From contig NZ_JALRNF010000035.1 of the NCBI RefSeq assembly GCF_030272895.1, positions 1 through 64,000 on the forward strand: DNA of 64,000 nt, given 5' to 3'. Shown piece by piece: positions 29,949-38,948 of this stretch (the stretch's first letter is position 1; every line of letters starts with the position of its first letter). The notes beneath the pieces were generated by a model. That model saw only the letters and a list, made by a program, of their open reading frames with translations, had not been told where the DNA came from and made no database searches. Origin of the DNA: Pseudomonas sp. BGr12 (GTDB taxonomy: Bacteria; Pseudomonadota; Gammaproteobacteria; Pseudomonadales; Pseudomonadaceae). A program made the translations under genes and the position numbers.

Positions 29949-31031
29949 ATGCCTCAAGGCCATAGCTCCGCCCGCCCGCAACTCGTTTACCTGGTCTTCG
30001 GGCCCGACACCTATCACCAGGAAGCACAGTTCAGCATCGTCAGCGCCCTTGCCCAGCTGCGCAAGACGCCAGGCGAATCCCTGGACATCCAGGTCTACAG
30101 CGATAACCCCGAGCCCTACCGGCACCTTCCGGTCACCGTCCACCCGCTCGATGCCGCCACCCGCGAAGCCTGGAACCAGCCCCACGGCTACCATTTCCGC
30201 AGCAAGCATGTGGTCCTGCGCCAGGTACTGGCCAAGGCACCGATGGCGGTACTCATCGACACCGACACCTTCTTCCACCAGTCCCCCCTGGAACTGTTCC
30301 GCCGGGTCGCGCCGGGCACGCTGCTATGCAATGCCATCGGCGCCACATTTGGCGCCGACAAGCAGTGCCCGCTGTTCCAGTCCCTCGCCCCCCTGCTTGA
30401 AGCCCGCGGCCTGGCCGACCGGCAGATGCCCCTGCTCAATTCCGGGGTGATCGGCCTGATGCAGGAAGATGCGGCGCTGCTCGATCAGTCCATTGCCCTG
30501 ATGGACGAGTACTACCCTCATGCCAGGGGCGCCTACACCCTGGAGGAGTTCTGCCTGGGCGTGGCCGCCTACCGGCGCATGCACGTCAACCAGTGCACCG
30601 ACCTGATCCACCACTACTGGAGCCGCAAGCAGCTGTTCCGGGCCAAGGTCCAGGCCTGGCTGGCCAAGCACCAGCACGCACCGTTGAGCGGCCAGGCACT
30701 GGAAGACGTGGTCCGGGTCAACGCCCAGTTGCCCAAGCCACCCGCCCTGCAGCGCCTGGGCTACAAGGCACTGAGCCTGACCCTGCCTGCCGAGCAGCGC
30801 CAATTCCTGCGCGAGCTGATGTACGGCTGCTACAACTACCCCAACGAGTTCGACCGCGCCTGCGCCTCGGCCTGGTGGGACAAGGCACTGGACAACGCCA
30901 ACGCCCGGCATTCGCGCCCGTTGTGCAACGACAAGCTCAAGCAATGGTTCGAGCGACCCGGCATGCGCCTGAGCCTGGGCCGCAAGCACCGCCTGGTACG
31001 CGATTCGCTGTTAAAGCGATCACAACGCTGA
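29949..31031 (+). CDS. Putative GT-A-fold glycosyltransferase (GT8-like), function unknown
   Basis: 360 residues, no signal peptide or membrane helix. The first half resembles a GT-A nucleotide-sugar enzyme: LVYLVFGPDTYHQEA at the N-terminus, a DxD-type motif in VLIDTDTFFHQSPLELF (about residues 97-113), and MPLLNSGVIGLMQ (about 160-172), similar to the N-S/A-G segment of GT8 proteins. The C-terminal third is helical and rich in Trp/Tyr/Lys (CYNYPNEFDRACASAWWDKAL). The sugar donor and acceptor cannot be inferred. There is no polysaccharide cluster around it: neighbours are metF and an orphan solute-binding protein. Confidence 0.7.
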   Translation: MPQGHSSARPQLVYLVFGPDTYHQEAQFSIVSALAQLRKTPGESLDIQVYSDNPEPYRHLPVTVHPLDAATREAWNQPHGYHFRSKHVVLRQVLAKAPMAVLIDTDTFFHQSPLELFRRVAPGTLLCNAIGATFGADKQCPLFQSLAPLLEARGLADRQMPLLNSGVIGLMQEDAALLDQSIALMDEYYPHARGAYTLEEFCLGVAAYRRMHVNQCTDLIHHYWSRKQLFRAKVQAWLAKHQHAPLSGQALEDVVRVNAQLPKPPALQRLGYKALSLTLPAEQRQFLRELMYGCYNYPNEFDRACASAWWDKALDNANARHSRPLCNDKLKQWFERPGMRLSLGRKHRLVRDSLLKRSQR

Positions 31032-31096
31032 ATACCTGGCCAGAGCAATGCGCACGTCTACTAGCCATAGCCGTGCGCACGACGTAATCTCCAGCC

Positions 31097-31882
31097 ATGC
31101 CCGACTTCACCCGCCTGATCACCGCGCTGTTCCTCACTTGCCTGAGCGCCCTGGCCCATGGCGAGAAGCTGCGTATCGTCACCGAACCCTGGGCCCCCTA
31201 CGTGTACCTGGAAGACGGTCAGGCCAAGGGCATCGACTACGAGGTCACCGCCGAAGTCTTCAAACGCCTGGGTGTCGAGGTCGAATGGCAGTTCCTGCCC
31301 TGGAAGCGTTGCCTGGCCATGGTCGAACAGGGCCTGGCAGATGGTGTCCTGGATATCTTCCAGACCGAACAGCGCGACAGCCAGCTCTACTATCCCAGCG
31401 AACCGCTGTCGGTCGTCGAGTTCGTGCTGTTCTACGCAAATGCCAGGCCCCATGCGGCAAACAACCTGGAAGACCTGCGCGGCCTGACGGTCGGCACCTC
31501 CCCCGGCTACACCTATGGCGCGGCCTTCAGCGAGTCGCCACTGTTCACCCGCGAGCCCGCCCCTACGCACGAAGCCAACTTCGGCAAGCTGCAGCGCGGG
31601 CGCATCGACCTGCTGATCACCGATCGCCGCGTCGGCCGCTACATGATCAAGAGCCTGGGCCTGGAGCAGCAGATCAGCGAGTTGCCGTTGGTGGTCAGCC
31701 GCCAGAGCCAGTACCTGGCGGTTCGCCGCAATGTCGGCATGGACCTGCTGTCGCAACGCTTTGCCGCGGAGCTGCGCCGTTTCAAGCGTGAACCCGCCTA
31801 TGCCGCCCTCAATGCCCGCTATATGGGCAGCGGCGAGCACTTTCGGACCGCCGTTGAGCAGCAGGAACACAGCACGCCCTGA
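31097..31882 (+). CDS. Orphan periplasmic solute-binding protein
   Basis: 261 residues with a signal peptide (MPDFTRLITALFLTCLSALAHG) followed by KLRIVTEPWAPYVYLEDGQAKGIDYEVTAEVFKRLG, the typical start of family 3 amino-acid-type binding proteins. Like the protein at 6605-7342 it has no permease or ATPase gene nearby. It is only distantly similar to that protein. It follows the glycosyltransferase-like gene by 65 bases and may be cotranscribed with it. Ligand unknown. Confidence 0.82.
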   Translation: MPDFTRLITALFLTCLSALAHGEKLRIVTEPWAPYVYLEDGQAKGIDYEVTAEVFKRLGVEVEWQFLPWKRCLAMVEQGLADGVLDIFQTEQRDSQLYYPSEPLSVVEFVLFYANARPHAANNLEDLRGLTVGTSPGYTYGAAFSESPLFTREPAPTHEANFGKLQRGRIDLLITDRRVGRYMIKSLGLEQQISELPLVVSRQSQYLAVRRNVGMDLLSQRFAAELRRFKREPAYAALNARYMGSGEHFRTAVEQQEHSTP

Positions 31883-31888
31883 TTGCTC

Positions 31889-31897
31889 TGTTATACT
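31889..31897 (+). promoter_or_regulatory. Extended -10 promoter of rhlE
   Basis: TGTTATACT contains TATACT (31892-31897) and an upstream TG, the extended -10 form that tolerates a poor -35 box. Transcription would start near 31904, giving rhlE a leader of about 200 bases in which I see no other gene. Confidence 0.55.
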
Positions 31898-32105
31898 CGG
31901 GCCTTCCCGCCAGGCTTACGCCCGGACGCTCGGCCTTGCAAAAGGCATCCCGACCGGCAGGACAGCGCGGCCAAGCGCCCGCCCGCCACACTCGGATGTG
32001 CATTGAAGACCCTGCTGGACCGGACGCGATAGCATCACTCGATGCCCGTCGCGCCAGGCAAGATCATCCCATCGGGCTTAGCCCCCACTAAGAACAGGAT
32101 TGCTC

Positions 32106-33986
32106 ATGTCCTTTGCTTCCCTCGGTCTCTCCGAGGCTCTAGTCGGCGCCATCGAGGCAGCCGGCTATACCCAGCCCACTCCGGTGCAACAGCGGGCCAT
32201 TCCCGCCGTGTTGCAAGGTCGCGACCTGATGGTCGCCGCCCAGACAGGTACTGGTAAAACCGGCGGTTTCGCCTTGCCGATCCTCGAACGCCTGTTCCCC
32301 GGTGGTCACCCGGACAAATCCCAGCGTCATGGCCCTCGCCAGCCGCGGGTGCTGGTGCTGACCCCGACGCGCGAACTGGCTGCCCAGGTGCATGACAGCT
32401 TCAAGGTCTATGCCCGCGACCTGAAATTCGTCAGCGCCTGCATCTTCGGCGGTGTCGGCATGAACCCGCAGGTCCAGGCCATGGCCCGTGGCGTCGATGT
32501 ACTGGTGGCCTGCCCTGGCCGCCTGCTCGACCTGGCCGGCCAGGGCAGCGTCGATCTGTCCCACGTCGAGACCCTGGTACTGGACGAAGCCGACCGCATG
32601 CTCGACATGGGCTTCATCCACGATGTGAAGAAGGTCCTCGCCCGCCTGCCGGCCAAGCGCCAGAACCTGCTGTTCTCGGCGACCTTCTCCAAGGACATCA
32701 CCGACCTTGCCGACAAGTTGCTGCACAACCCCGAGCGCATCGAGGTCACGCCGCCCAACACCACGGTCGAACGCATCGAGCAGCGCGTCTATCGCCTGCC
32801 TGCCAGCCACAAGCGCGCCCTGCTGGCCCACCTGATCACCATGGGTGCCTGGGAACAGGTACTGGTGTTCACCCGTACCAAGCACGGTGCCAACCGCCTG
32901 GCCGAGTACCTGGAAAAGCACGGCCTGACCGCTGCCGCGATCCACGGCAACAAGAGCCAGAATGCCCGCACCAAGGCCCTGGCCGACTTCAAGTCCGGCT
33001 CCGTGCGCATCCTCGTCGCCACCGACATCGCCGCCCGTGGCCTGGACATCGACCAGCTGCCGCACGTGGTCAACTTCGAACTGCCCAACGTCGAAGAAGA
33101 CTACGTTCACCGTATCGGCCGTACCGGCCGCGCCGGTCGCTCGGGCGAGGCCATCTCCCTGGTTGCCCCGGACGAAGAGAAGCTGCTCAAGAGTATCGAG
33201 CGCGTCACCCGCCAGAAGATCCCGGACGGCGACCTGATGGGCTTCGATGCCTCCAAGGTGGAAGCCGAGAAGCCTGAAACCCGCGAACGTCCGCAGAACA
33301 ATCCGCGCGGTGGCCGTGGCCAGCGTGCCGATGGCAGCAATGCCAACAACGGCGGGCGCAAGGACAAGGGCAAGGACCAGGGCAAGGAAAAAGGTCGCGA
33401 CAAGGACAAGGAAAAAACCGCGGAGAAATCCGCCGGTGGCCGCCAGGAGCGCAAGCCCCGCGACAAGAAGCCACGCCAGCCCCAGTCGGCCCAGTCCGGC
33501 ATCCCGCAGGCTCCAGCAGATCGTGACCCGGAAGAGTTCCTGGATGACGACGTGGATAACTTCGGCAACCGTGCCGACTACGTCAGCCCGTACCAGAACA
33601 AAGGCAACCAGGGCCGCAATCGCCGTCCAGGTGCCCCTGCGCAAGCAGGTTCCGGTACCGGTGGCCAGCGCAGTGGCGGTGGCCAGGGCCGCAACAACGG
33701 TCAGCGCAGCAACGCCGGCGGTTCGGCCAATGGCGAAAAACGTGGCGGTTCGCGCAGCGGTGGTGGTGGCCAGCAGCGTCGTGATGGCGGCGCCCGCAAC
33801 GGCCGTTCGTCCCGCGATGAGCGCTCCAGCGAGCCGGCCGTACGCAACCCGCGTGAAGGTCAGCCACAACCGCGAATCATGCACAAGGAATCGAAGATCG
33901 ATCGTTTCCCGACTGCAGAACAGCTTGAGCAACTGCCAAGCCGCCCACGTGGCGAAAAACCTGCACTGCTGACCCGCAATCGCTGA
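32106..33986 (+). CDS. rhlE: ATP-dependent RNA helicase RhlE
   Basis: DEAD-box RNA helicase, 626 residues. Core motifs: Q-motif [13 protein letters not shown], Walker [12 protein letters not shown] (about 43), PTRELA, DEAD in [13 protein letters not shown] (about 160), SAT, and [15 protein letters not shown] (about 335). The family role is unwinding RNA in ribosome assembly and decay, especially in the cold. After about residue 385 comes a 240-residue disordered tail of Lys/Asp/Gly/Asn/Arg blocks ([34 protein letters not shown]), typical of RNA-binding or condensate-forming tails of pseudomonad RhlE. The leader of about 200 bases may control translation. Confidence 0.93.
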   Translation: MSFASLGLSEALVGAIEAAGYTQPTPVQQRAIPAVLQGRDLMVAAQTGTGKTGGFALPILERLFPGGHPDKSQRHGPRQPRVLVLTPTRELAAQVHDSFKVYARDLKFVSACIFGGVGMNPQVQAMARGVDVLVACPGRLLDLAGQGSVDLSHVETLVLDEADRMLDMGFIHDVKKVLARLPAKRQNLLFSATFSKDITDLADKLLHNPERIEVTPPNTTVERIEQRVYRLPASHKRALLAHLITMGAWEQVLVFTRTKHGANRLAEYLEKHGLTAAAIHGNKSQNARTKALADFKSGSVRILVATDIAARGLDIDQLPHVVNFELPNVEEDYVHRIGRTGRAGRSGEAISLVAPDEEKLLKSIERVTRQKIPDGDLMGFDASKVEAEKPETRERPQNNPRGGRGQRADGSNANNGGRKDKGKDQGKEKGRDKDKEKTAEKSAGGRQERKPRDKKPRQPQSAQSGIPQAPADRDPEEFLDDDVDNFGNRADYVSPYQNKGNQGRNRRPGAPAQAGSGTGGQRSGGGQGRNNGQRSNAGGSANGEKRGGSRSGGGGQQRRDGGARNGRSSRDERSSEPAVRNPREGQPQPRIMHKESKIDRFPTAEQLEQLPSRPRGEKPALLTRNR

Positions 33987-33994
33987 TCCGCAAT

Positions 33995-34040
33995 GCACCA
34001 ACAAAAACGCCGCCCCAAGGGGCGGCGTTTTTGTTGGTGC
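33995..34040. terminator. Bidirectional terminator between rhlE and yceI
   Basis: A perfect inverted repeat with 22-base arms (5' arm starts GCACCAACAAAAACGCCGCC) and an AA loop, with A and T runs inside the arms, placed in the 62 bases between two convergent stops. Confidence 0.95.
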
Positions 34041-34048
34041 AGCAGCGA

Positions 34049-34627
34049 TTACTTCTGCTTGATACCTTCGACCGAAATATCCAGGTCCAGGGTCTGCGAA
34101 GAAGCGCCCGGGCCCTTGATGCCGAAATCGTTCAGGTTCAGGGTGGTGGTCGCGTTGAAACCAGCGCGCTCGCCGCCCCACGGGTCCTTGCCTTCACCGT
34201 TGAAGACGGCCTTGAAGGTGACCGGCTTGGTCACGCCGTGCATGGTCAGGTCGCCGGTCACGTCTGCGGTTTTCTCGCCGGTCGACTTGACGCTGGTGGA
34301 GACGAACTTGGCCATTGGGTACTTCTTCACGTCGAGGAAGTCTTTGCTGGCGATGTGCTTGTCGCGCTCGGCGTGGTTGGACCACAGGCTGGCGGTCTTC
34401 AGGTCGACAGCGATCTTGCTGGCTTCAGGCTTGGCCGCATCCCAGCTGAAGGAACCATCGAAATCCTTGAAGGTACCGTGGATGAAGCTGTAGCCCAGGT
34501 GGCTGATTTTCCAGTCAACGAAGGCATGCTGGCCTTCCTTGTCGATCTTGTAGTCTGCCGCCATGGCCTGGCCAGCCGAGAGCATTGCAGTACCGAGCGC
34601 CAGAGCGGCAATAGTCTTTTTCAACAT
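34049..34627 (-). CDS. yceI: YceI-family periplasmic protein
   Basis: 192 residues with a signal peptide ([23 protein letters not shown]). The mature protein is the YceI lipocalin-like beta-barrel ([37 protein letters not shown], then [30 protein letters not shown]), a fold that binds isoprenoid-like molecules; the physiological ligand in pseudomonads is unknown. It is 33 bases downstream of the cytochrome b561 gene, a common pairing, and the two are probably an operon. Confidence 0.93.
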   Translation of the reverse strand: MLKKTIAALALGTAMLSAGQAMAADYKIDKEGQHAFVDWKISHLGYSFIHGTFKDFDGSFSWDAAKPEASKIAVDLKTASLWSNHAERDKHIASKDFLDVKKYPMAKFVSTSVKSTGEKTADVTGDLTMHGVTKPVTFKAVFNGEGKDPWGGERAGFNATTTLNLNDFGIKGPGASSQTLDLDISVEGIKQK

Positions 34628-34660
34628 GCGTCTATATCCCTTCGGGTTTGAGGTTGAACA

Positions 34661-35212
34661 TCAAGCATTGCGGCCCAGCATGCGCTTGAGGGTCGCGTCA
34701 CGGTCGATAAAGTGGTGCTTCAGGGCTGCCAGGGCGTGAAGACCGGCAAAGATCACCAGGCCCCAGGCCAGGTAGAAATGGATTTCACCGGCAACATCCG
34801 CCTGATCGGGCAGGTTGCTCACCAGCGCCGGCACTTCGAAAAGACCGAACACCGGGATGCCCACGCCATCTGCCGTGGAGATCAGATAACCGGCGATCAT
34901 CACCGCGAACAGACCGAGGTACAGGGCACCATGGCCGGCCTTGGAGGCCATGCGGGTCAGCTTGCCGTGGTTGGGCAACGCTGGCGGTGGCGGACTGATG
35001 AACCGCCAGAGCACCCGCACCAGCATCACGGCCAGCAACACCAGGCCAATGCTCTTGTGCAGTTCAGGTGCTTCCTTGCGCCACGGGCTGTAGTAGTCCA
35101 GTCCCATCATCCACAGGCCCAGCCCGAACAGTCCGAAGACGGCCAGGGCCACGCCCCAGTGCATGACGATACTGACCAGGCCATAGCGAGAAGTTGAATT
35201 GCGCAGTTGCAT
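34661..35212 (-). CDS. Cytochrome b561 family membrane protein
   Basis: 183 residues, four transmembrane helices with conserved haem-ligand histidines: LVSIVMHWGVALAVFG (helix 1), APELHKSIGLVLLAVMLVRVLWRF, GHGALYLGLFAVMIAGYL and IHFYLAWGLVIFAGLHALAALKHHFIDRD. This is the bacterial cytochrome b561 pattern, which moves electrons across the inner membrane, in some cases oxidising superoxide. It precedes yceI. The 211-base upstream region is AT-rich, unlike the surroundings, and probably carries the promoter. Confidence 0.9.
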   Translation of the reverse strand: MQLRNSTSRYGLVSIVMHWGVALAVFGLFGLGLWMMGLDYYSPWRKEAPELHKSIGLVLLAVMLVRVLWRFISPPPPALPNHGKLTRMASKAGHGALYLGLFAVMIAGYLISTADGVGIPVFGLFEVPALVSNLPDQADVAGEIHFYLAWGLVIFAGLHALAALKHHFIDRDATLKRMLGRNA

Positions 35213-35365
35213 TGCCGTGTTTCCCTGTAAGAACTGTGCTCAAGACTAACGACTTAACTATCGAATTAAAGCGGAAAATTTTGCTTTGAAATATCGAGAA
35301 AAACGATTGTTAGTGTGAAACGGCGTTATTAAGGAAACATTAACTGCGGGGGAAGGTATAGAGCA

Positions 35366-35411
35366 ATCGCGGGGCAAGCCCGCTCCCGTGGGAGCGGGCT
35401 TGCCCCGCGAT
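35366..35411. repeat. Perfect REP pair
   Basis: Arms of 22 bases, ATCGCGGGGCAAGCCCGCTC and its mirror, separated by GT. This is the most symmetric REP pair of the window and sits directly after the amine oxidase stop. Confidence 0.95.
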
Positions 35412-35423
35412 GGGGTCAACGCA

Positions 35424-37253
35424 TCACTGCGCCTTGGCTTGTACGTTGGCGACCGGCTTCTTGACCGGTGCAGACTTGGCAGCCGTTTTCTTGGCCTGTT
35501 CAGCCTTGGCGACCGGCTTTTTCGCCGGTGCTGGCTTGGCGGCGGCCTTGGCAGGCGCCGTCTTGACCGGAGCGGCCTTGACCGGCTCCTGCTTGGCCAC
35601 CGGTGCTACAGGCGCGGCGGGCGCTGGGGCTGGCGCAGCTACGGGCGCTGGCGCAGCAGCGGACTCGACCGGCTTGGTCGCAGGTGCAGCCGGCTTATCG
35701 TCACTGCCGAACAGGCGCTTGAAGAAGCCCGGCTTGTTTTCTTCCTGCTTCAGCGGCTCCGCCGCCTTGGCAGGCTTGTCGGACGAGCCGCCGAACAGGT
35801 TGCTGAAGAAGTTGCCCTTGCTCGCCACCGCCGCAGTTGCGGCCGCTGCGGCAACCGGCGCCGCCTTGACCACATCGAACGACTTGCCCGCCGCCAGGTC
35901 CTGGACCTGGCTGGCCGCGCGCTGACCGCTGCGCAGGGCACCTTCCAGGGTACCTGGGTAGAGGGCGTCGGTGTGCTCGCCGGCAAAGGCGATACGCTGC
36001 ACCGGACGCTCCCACAGGCGCCAGTACTTGCTGATCTGCCCCGGGCCATAGGCCAGGTAGGCACCGCCGGTACCGGCGTCGGTGCTGTAGCGACGTACTT
36101 CATAACCGGTGAATGCGCCACGGGCCTGTGGATAGAACGCATGCAGGCGGATCAGCACCTGATCGACCATCTGCTTGTCGCCGAAGGCCTGCAGCAGGCG
36201 AGCGTTGTCACCCGACAGGTTGATTACCACGTTGGCCCCGCCCTTGAGTGCAGGCTCGATCCACAGCATGCCCAAGCCAGTGTTGCTGAAGATTTCGCCG
36301 GACATGCGCGCACGCGGCTCCCAGACCGGGTTCTTGAACTTCAGCATCAGCTGGTCGCGCCAGCCGTAGTTGGTGCCCTTGAGCGCCGCCAGGTGCTGGT
36401 TGTCCAGGCCCGGGGTCATCTGGATCTTCGCCAGGGCGCGCAGCGGTACGGCCAGGACCACGTAGTCGGCCTGGTAGCCGACGCTGCCGACCTTGACGGT
36501 GACGCCGTCCTTGTCCTGGGTGATGGCGCTGACCGGCGAGCTGGTCTTGATGGTTTTCAGTTGCTTGACGAAGGCCTGGGCCAGCACCGGGCTGCCGCCT
36601 GGCAAGCGCGCGGCACGCAGGTCACGGTCGCTGACGCCCCGGTAGACGCGGGTCTGCTGGGCGAAATAGAGCAGCGACAGGCGCGAAGGCTCGTCGTAGC
36701 GGGTACGGATCTGCTGATTGATCAGCTGGCGCGCGGTGGTCGGCAACTGCAGCTTGTCCAGCCAGGTGGACACGTTCATCTGGTCGAGGGCAAACAGGGT
36801 GCTGTTGGCGTGCGGGTTCAGCGGATCTTCGATCGAACGCGCCAGGTCGTCGAGGGTCTTCTCGTAGCGCTTGAGCGCCTCGGCGGTGGTCGGCTGCTTG
36901 GTGGCCAGGTCGGCGGCGCTGTAATACTCGCCATCGATCAGGTAGCCCGGGATGCGGACGTATTCCGGCGCCGGCTGGGTGCTGATCTTGAAGGTATCCA
37001 GGTACTGGTTGAGCACCGGCTGGGCCTTGCTGTTGCCGATCCACTCGCTGGTGGCCAGGCCCGAGCGCCCGCCCATGCCCGACTTGGCCTCGAGCAGGGT
37101 GACCTGCCAGCCTTTGCCCTGCAATTCATAAGCGGCTGTCAGGCCGGCCAGACCGCCACCGACGACGATTGCCGTCTTGTCCTTGGCCAGCGCAGTAGCG
37201 CTGAACAGTCCTATCATTACCAGCGCACACGCGCGTAGCCACCCAGCAGACAT
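35424..37253 (-). CDS. Secreted FAD amine oxidase-like protein with Ala/Pro/Lys-rich tail
   Basis: 609 residues. A Sec-type signal peptide (MSAGWLRACALVMIGLFSATALA) is followed by the FAD motif TAIVVGGGLAGLTAAYEL (about 27), GMGGRSG, and the amine-oxidase C-terminal motif RIAFAGEHTDALYPGTLEGALRSGQRAASQV (about 440). The catalytic part resembles flavin monoamine oxidases; substrate unknown. From about 470 the protein continues as a 140-residue tail: two related units, FFSNLFGGSSDKP and FFKRLFGSDDKP, then long AP and AKKP repeats resembling histone-H1-like proteins. The gene is divergent from bioA. The frame is open upstream through bioA on the other strand, which I reject as a shadow. Confidence 0.85.
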   Translation of the reverse strand: MSAGWLRACALVMIGLFSATALAKDKTAIVVGGGLAGLTAAYELQGKGWQVTLLEAKSGMGGRSGLATSEWIGNSKAQPVLNQYLDTFKISTQPAPEYVRIPGYLIDGEYYSAADLATKQPTTAEALKRYEKTLDDLARSIEDPLNPHANSTLFALDQMNVSTWLDKLQLPTTARQLINQQIRTRYDEPSRLSLLYFAQQTRVYRGVSDRDLRAARLPGGSPVLAQAFVKQLKTIKTSSPVSAITQDKDGVTVKVGSVGYQADYVVLAVPLRALAKIQMTPGLDNQHLAALKGTNYGWRDQLMLKFKNPVWEPRARMSGEIFSNTGLGMLWIEPALKGGANVVINLSGDNARLLQAFGDKQMVDQVLIRLHAFYPQARGAFTGYEVRRYSTDAGTGGAYLAYGPGQISKYWRLWERPVQRIAFAGEHTDALYPGTLEGALRSGQRAASQVQDLAAGKSFDVVKAAPVAAAAATAAVASKGNFFSNLFGGSSDKPAKAAEPLKQEENKPGFFKRLFGSDDKPAAPATKPVESAAAPAPVAAPAPAPAAPVAPVAKQEPVKAAPVKTAPAKAAAKPAPAKKPVAKAEQAKKTAAKSAPVKKPVANVQAKAQ

Positions 37254-37442
37254 TTTGGCGAACTCCGGATCAAAGCAGATTTTTGGGGGGATCCCCCGGA
37301 AAGAGTAGCCGAAGGATACGCCACGCCAAGCGCCCCCGCCAGCGACGCCAGCGGTCTGAATGCAAGTCACGGGTTGTCCTTGTCCCGCGCATTGCATAGG
37401 CTTGCGCCGCATGTCCGCGCTGTCGTCGCCAGGAGAATCGAA

Positions 37443-38849
37443 ATGGGCCTCAACCAACAGTGGATGCAACGTGACCTGAAGGTCCTGTGGCACCCCTGCA
37501 CCCAGATGAAAGACCACGAACACCTGCCCCTGATCCCGATCAAGCGCGGCGAGGGTGTATGGCTGGAAGACTTCGAAGGCAAGCGCTACCTCGATGCCGT
37601 CAGCTCCTGGTGGGTGAATGTCTTCGGTCACGCCAACCCGCGTATCAACCAGCGCATCAAGGACCAGGTCGATCAACTCGAACATGTGATCCTCGCCGGT
37701 TTCAGCCACCAGCCGGTGATCGAGCTGTCCGAGCGCCTGGTGCAGCTGACCCCGGAGGGCCTGGACCGGGTCTTCTACGCCGATAACGGTTCGTCCTGCA
37801 TTGAAGTGGCGCTGAAAATGAGCTTTCACTACTGGCTCAACAAAGGCCAGCCGGAGAAGAAGCGCTTCATCACCCTGAGCAACAGCTACCACGGCGAAAC
37901 CATCGCCGCGATGTCGGTGGGCGACGTGCCGCTGTTCACCGAAACCTACAAGGCGCTGTTGCTCGATACCCTCAAGGTGCCGAGCCCGGACTGCTACCTG
38001 CGGCCCGAGGGCGTGAGCTGGGAAGAACACTCGCGCACGATGTTCGCCGCCATGGAGCAGACCCTGGCCGAACACCATGCCAGCGTCGCCGCGGTGATCG
38101 TCGAGCCGCTGATCCAGGGCGCCGGCGGCATGCGCATGTACCACCCGGTGTACCTCAAGCTGCTGCGCGAGGCCTGCGACCGCTACGGCGTGCACCTGAT
38201 CCATGATGAGATCGCCGTGGGCTTCGGCCGTACCGGGACGATGTTCGCCTGCGAACAGGCCGGCATCCGCCCGGACTTCCTCTGCCTGTCCAAGGCTCTG
38301 ACCGGCGGCTACCTGCCCCTGGCCGCCTGCCTGACCACCAACGAGGTGTACAGCGCCTTCTACGACGACTACCCGACCCTGCGCGCCTTCCTCCACTCGC
38401 ACAGCTATACCGGCAACCCGCTGGCCTGTGCCGCCGCCCTGGCGACCCTGGACATCTTCGCGCAGGACAACGTCATCGAGCAGAACAAAGCCTTGTCGGC
38501 ACGCATGGCCAGTGCCACGGCGCACCTGGTCGATCACCCTCATGTCGCCGAGGTCCGCCAGACCGGCATGGCCCTGGCCATCGAGATGGTCCAGGACAAG
38601 GCCAGCAAGACCGCCTACCCCTGGCAGGAACGTCGCGGCCTGAAGGTGTTCGAGCACGCCCTGACCCGTGGTGCCCTGCTGCGACCGCTGGGCAGTGTGG
38701 TGTACTTCCTGCCGCCGTATGTGATTACCCCGGAGCAGATCGACTTCCTCGCCGAGGTGGCCAGCGAAGGCATCGACATCGCCACCCGCAGCAGCGTCAG
38801 CGTGGCGGTACCGGCTGACTTCCACCCCGACTTCCGCGATCCGGGCTAA
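37443..38849 (+). CDS. bioA: Adenosylmethionine-8-amino-7-oxononanoate aminotransferase
   Basis: PLP enzyme of biotin synthesis that uses SAM as amino donor to make 7,8-diaminononanoate. 468 residues from MGLNQQWMQRDLKVLWHPC. Landmarks: DAVSSWWVNVFGHANPRIN, YADNGSSCIEVALKMSFHYW, LSNSYHGETIAAMSVGD, LIHDEIAVGFGRTGTMFACE and the PLP lysine in LSKALTGGYLPLAA (about 282). It is separate from other bio genes, as is common in pseudomonads. Its upstream region is shared with the divergent amine oxidase gene. A REP pair follows. Confidence 0.95.
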   Translation: MGLNQQWMQRDLKVLWHPCTQMKDHEHLPLIPIKRGEGVWLEDFEGKRYLDAVSSWWVNVFGHANPRINQRIKDQVDQLEHVILAGFSHQPVIELSERLVQLTPEGLDRVFYADNGSSCIEVALKMSFHYWLNKGQPEKKRFITLSNSYHGETIAAMSVGDVPLFTETYKALLLDTLKVPSPDCYLRPEGVSWEEHSRTMFAAMEQTLAEHHASVAAVIVEPLIQGAGGMRMYHPVYLKLLREACDRYGVHLIHDEIAVGFGRTGTMFACEQAGIRPDFLCLSKALTGGYLPLAACLTTNEVYSAFYDDYPTLRAFLHSHSYTGNPLACAAALATLDIFAQDNVIEQNKALSARMASATAHLVDHPHVAEVRQTGMALAIEMVQDKASKTAYPWQERRGLKVFEHALTRGALLRPLGSVVYFLPPYVITPEQIDFLAEVASEGIDIATRSSVSVAVPADFHPDFRDPG

Positions 38850-38853
38850 CAGC

Positions 38854-38911
38854 ATCGCGGGACAAGCCCGCTCCTACAGGGATTTCTGTGGGAGCGGGCT
38901 TGCCCCGCGAT
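38854..38911. repeat. REP pair, inverted
   Basis: ATCGCGGGACAAGCCCGCTC and GGAGCGGGCTTGCCCCGCGA in the bioA-rsmE gap. The two arms differ slightly in the third position of the core (GACAAG versus GCCCCG). Confidence 0.9.
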
Positions 38912-38948
38912 AGCACCCGCACAGCCAACACCTGTTCAGAGTTTGAAA

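Noticed and set aside
31883..32105. tRNA or small RNA gene before rhlE
   Set aside because: I could not fold a cloverleaf; conserved T-loop and anticodon features are missing. It reads as a leader.
37278..37300. G6-ATC-C5 palindrome near the amine oxidase/bioA promoters as an operator
   Set aside because: It is built mainly from short G and C runs and lacks flanking symmetry; chance is as likely as function.
37254..38855. N-terminal extension of the amine oxidase frame by 534 codons through bioA
   Set aside because: It covers bioA on the opposite strand, and a normal signal peptide starts at 37253.
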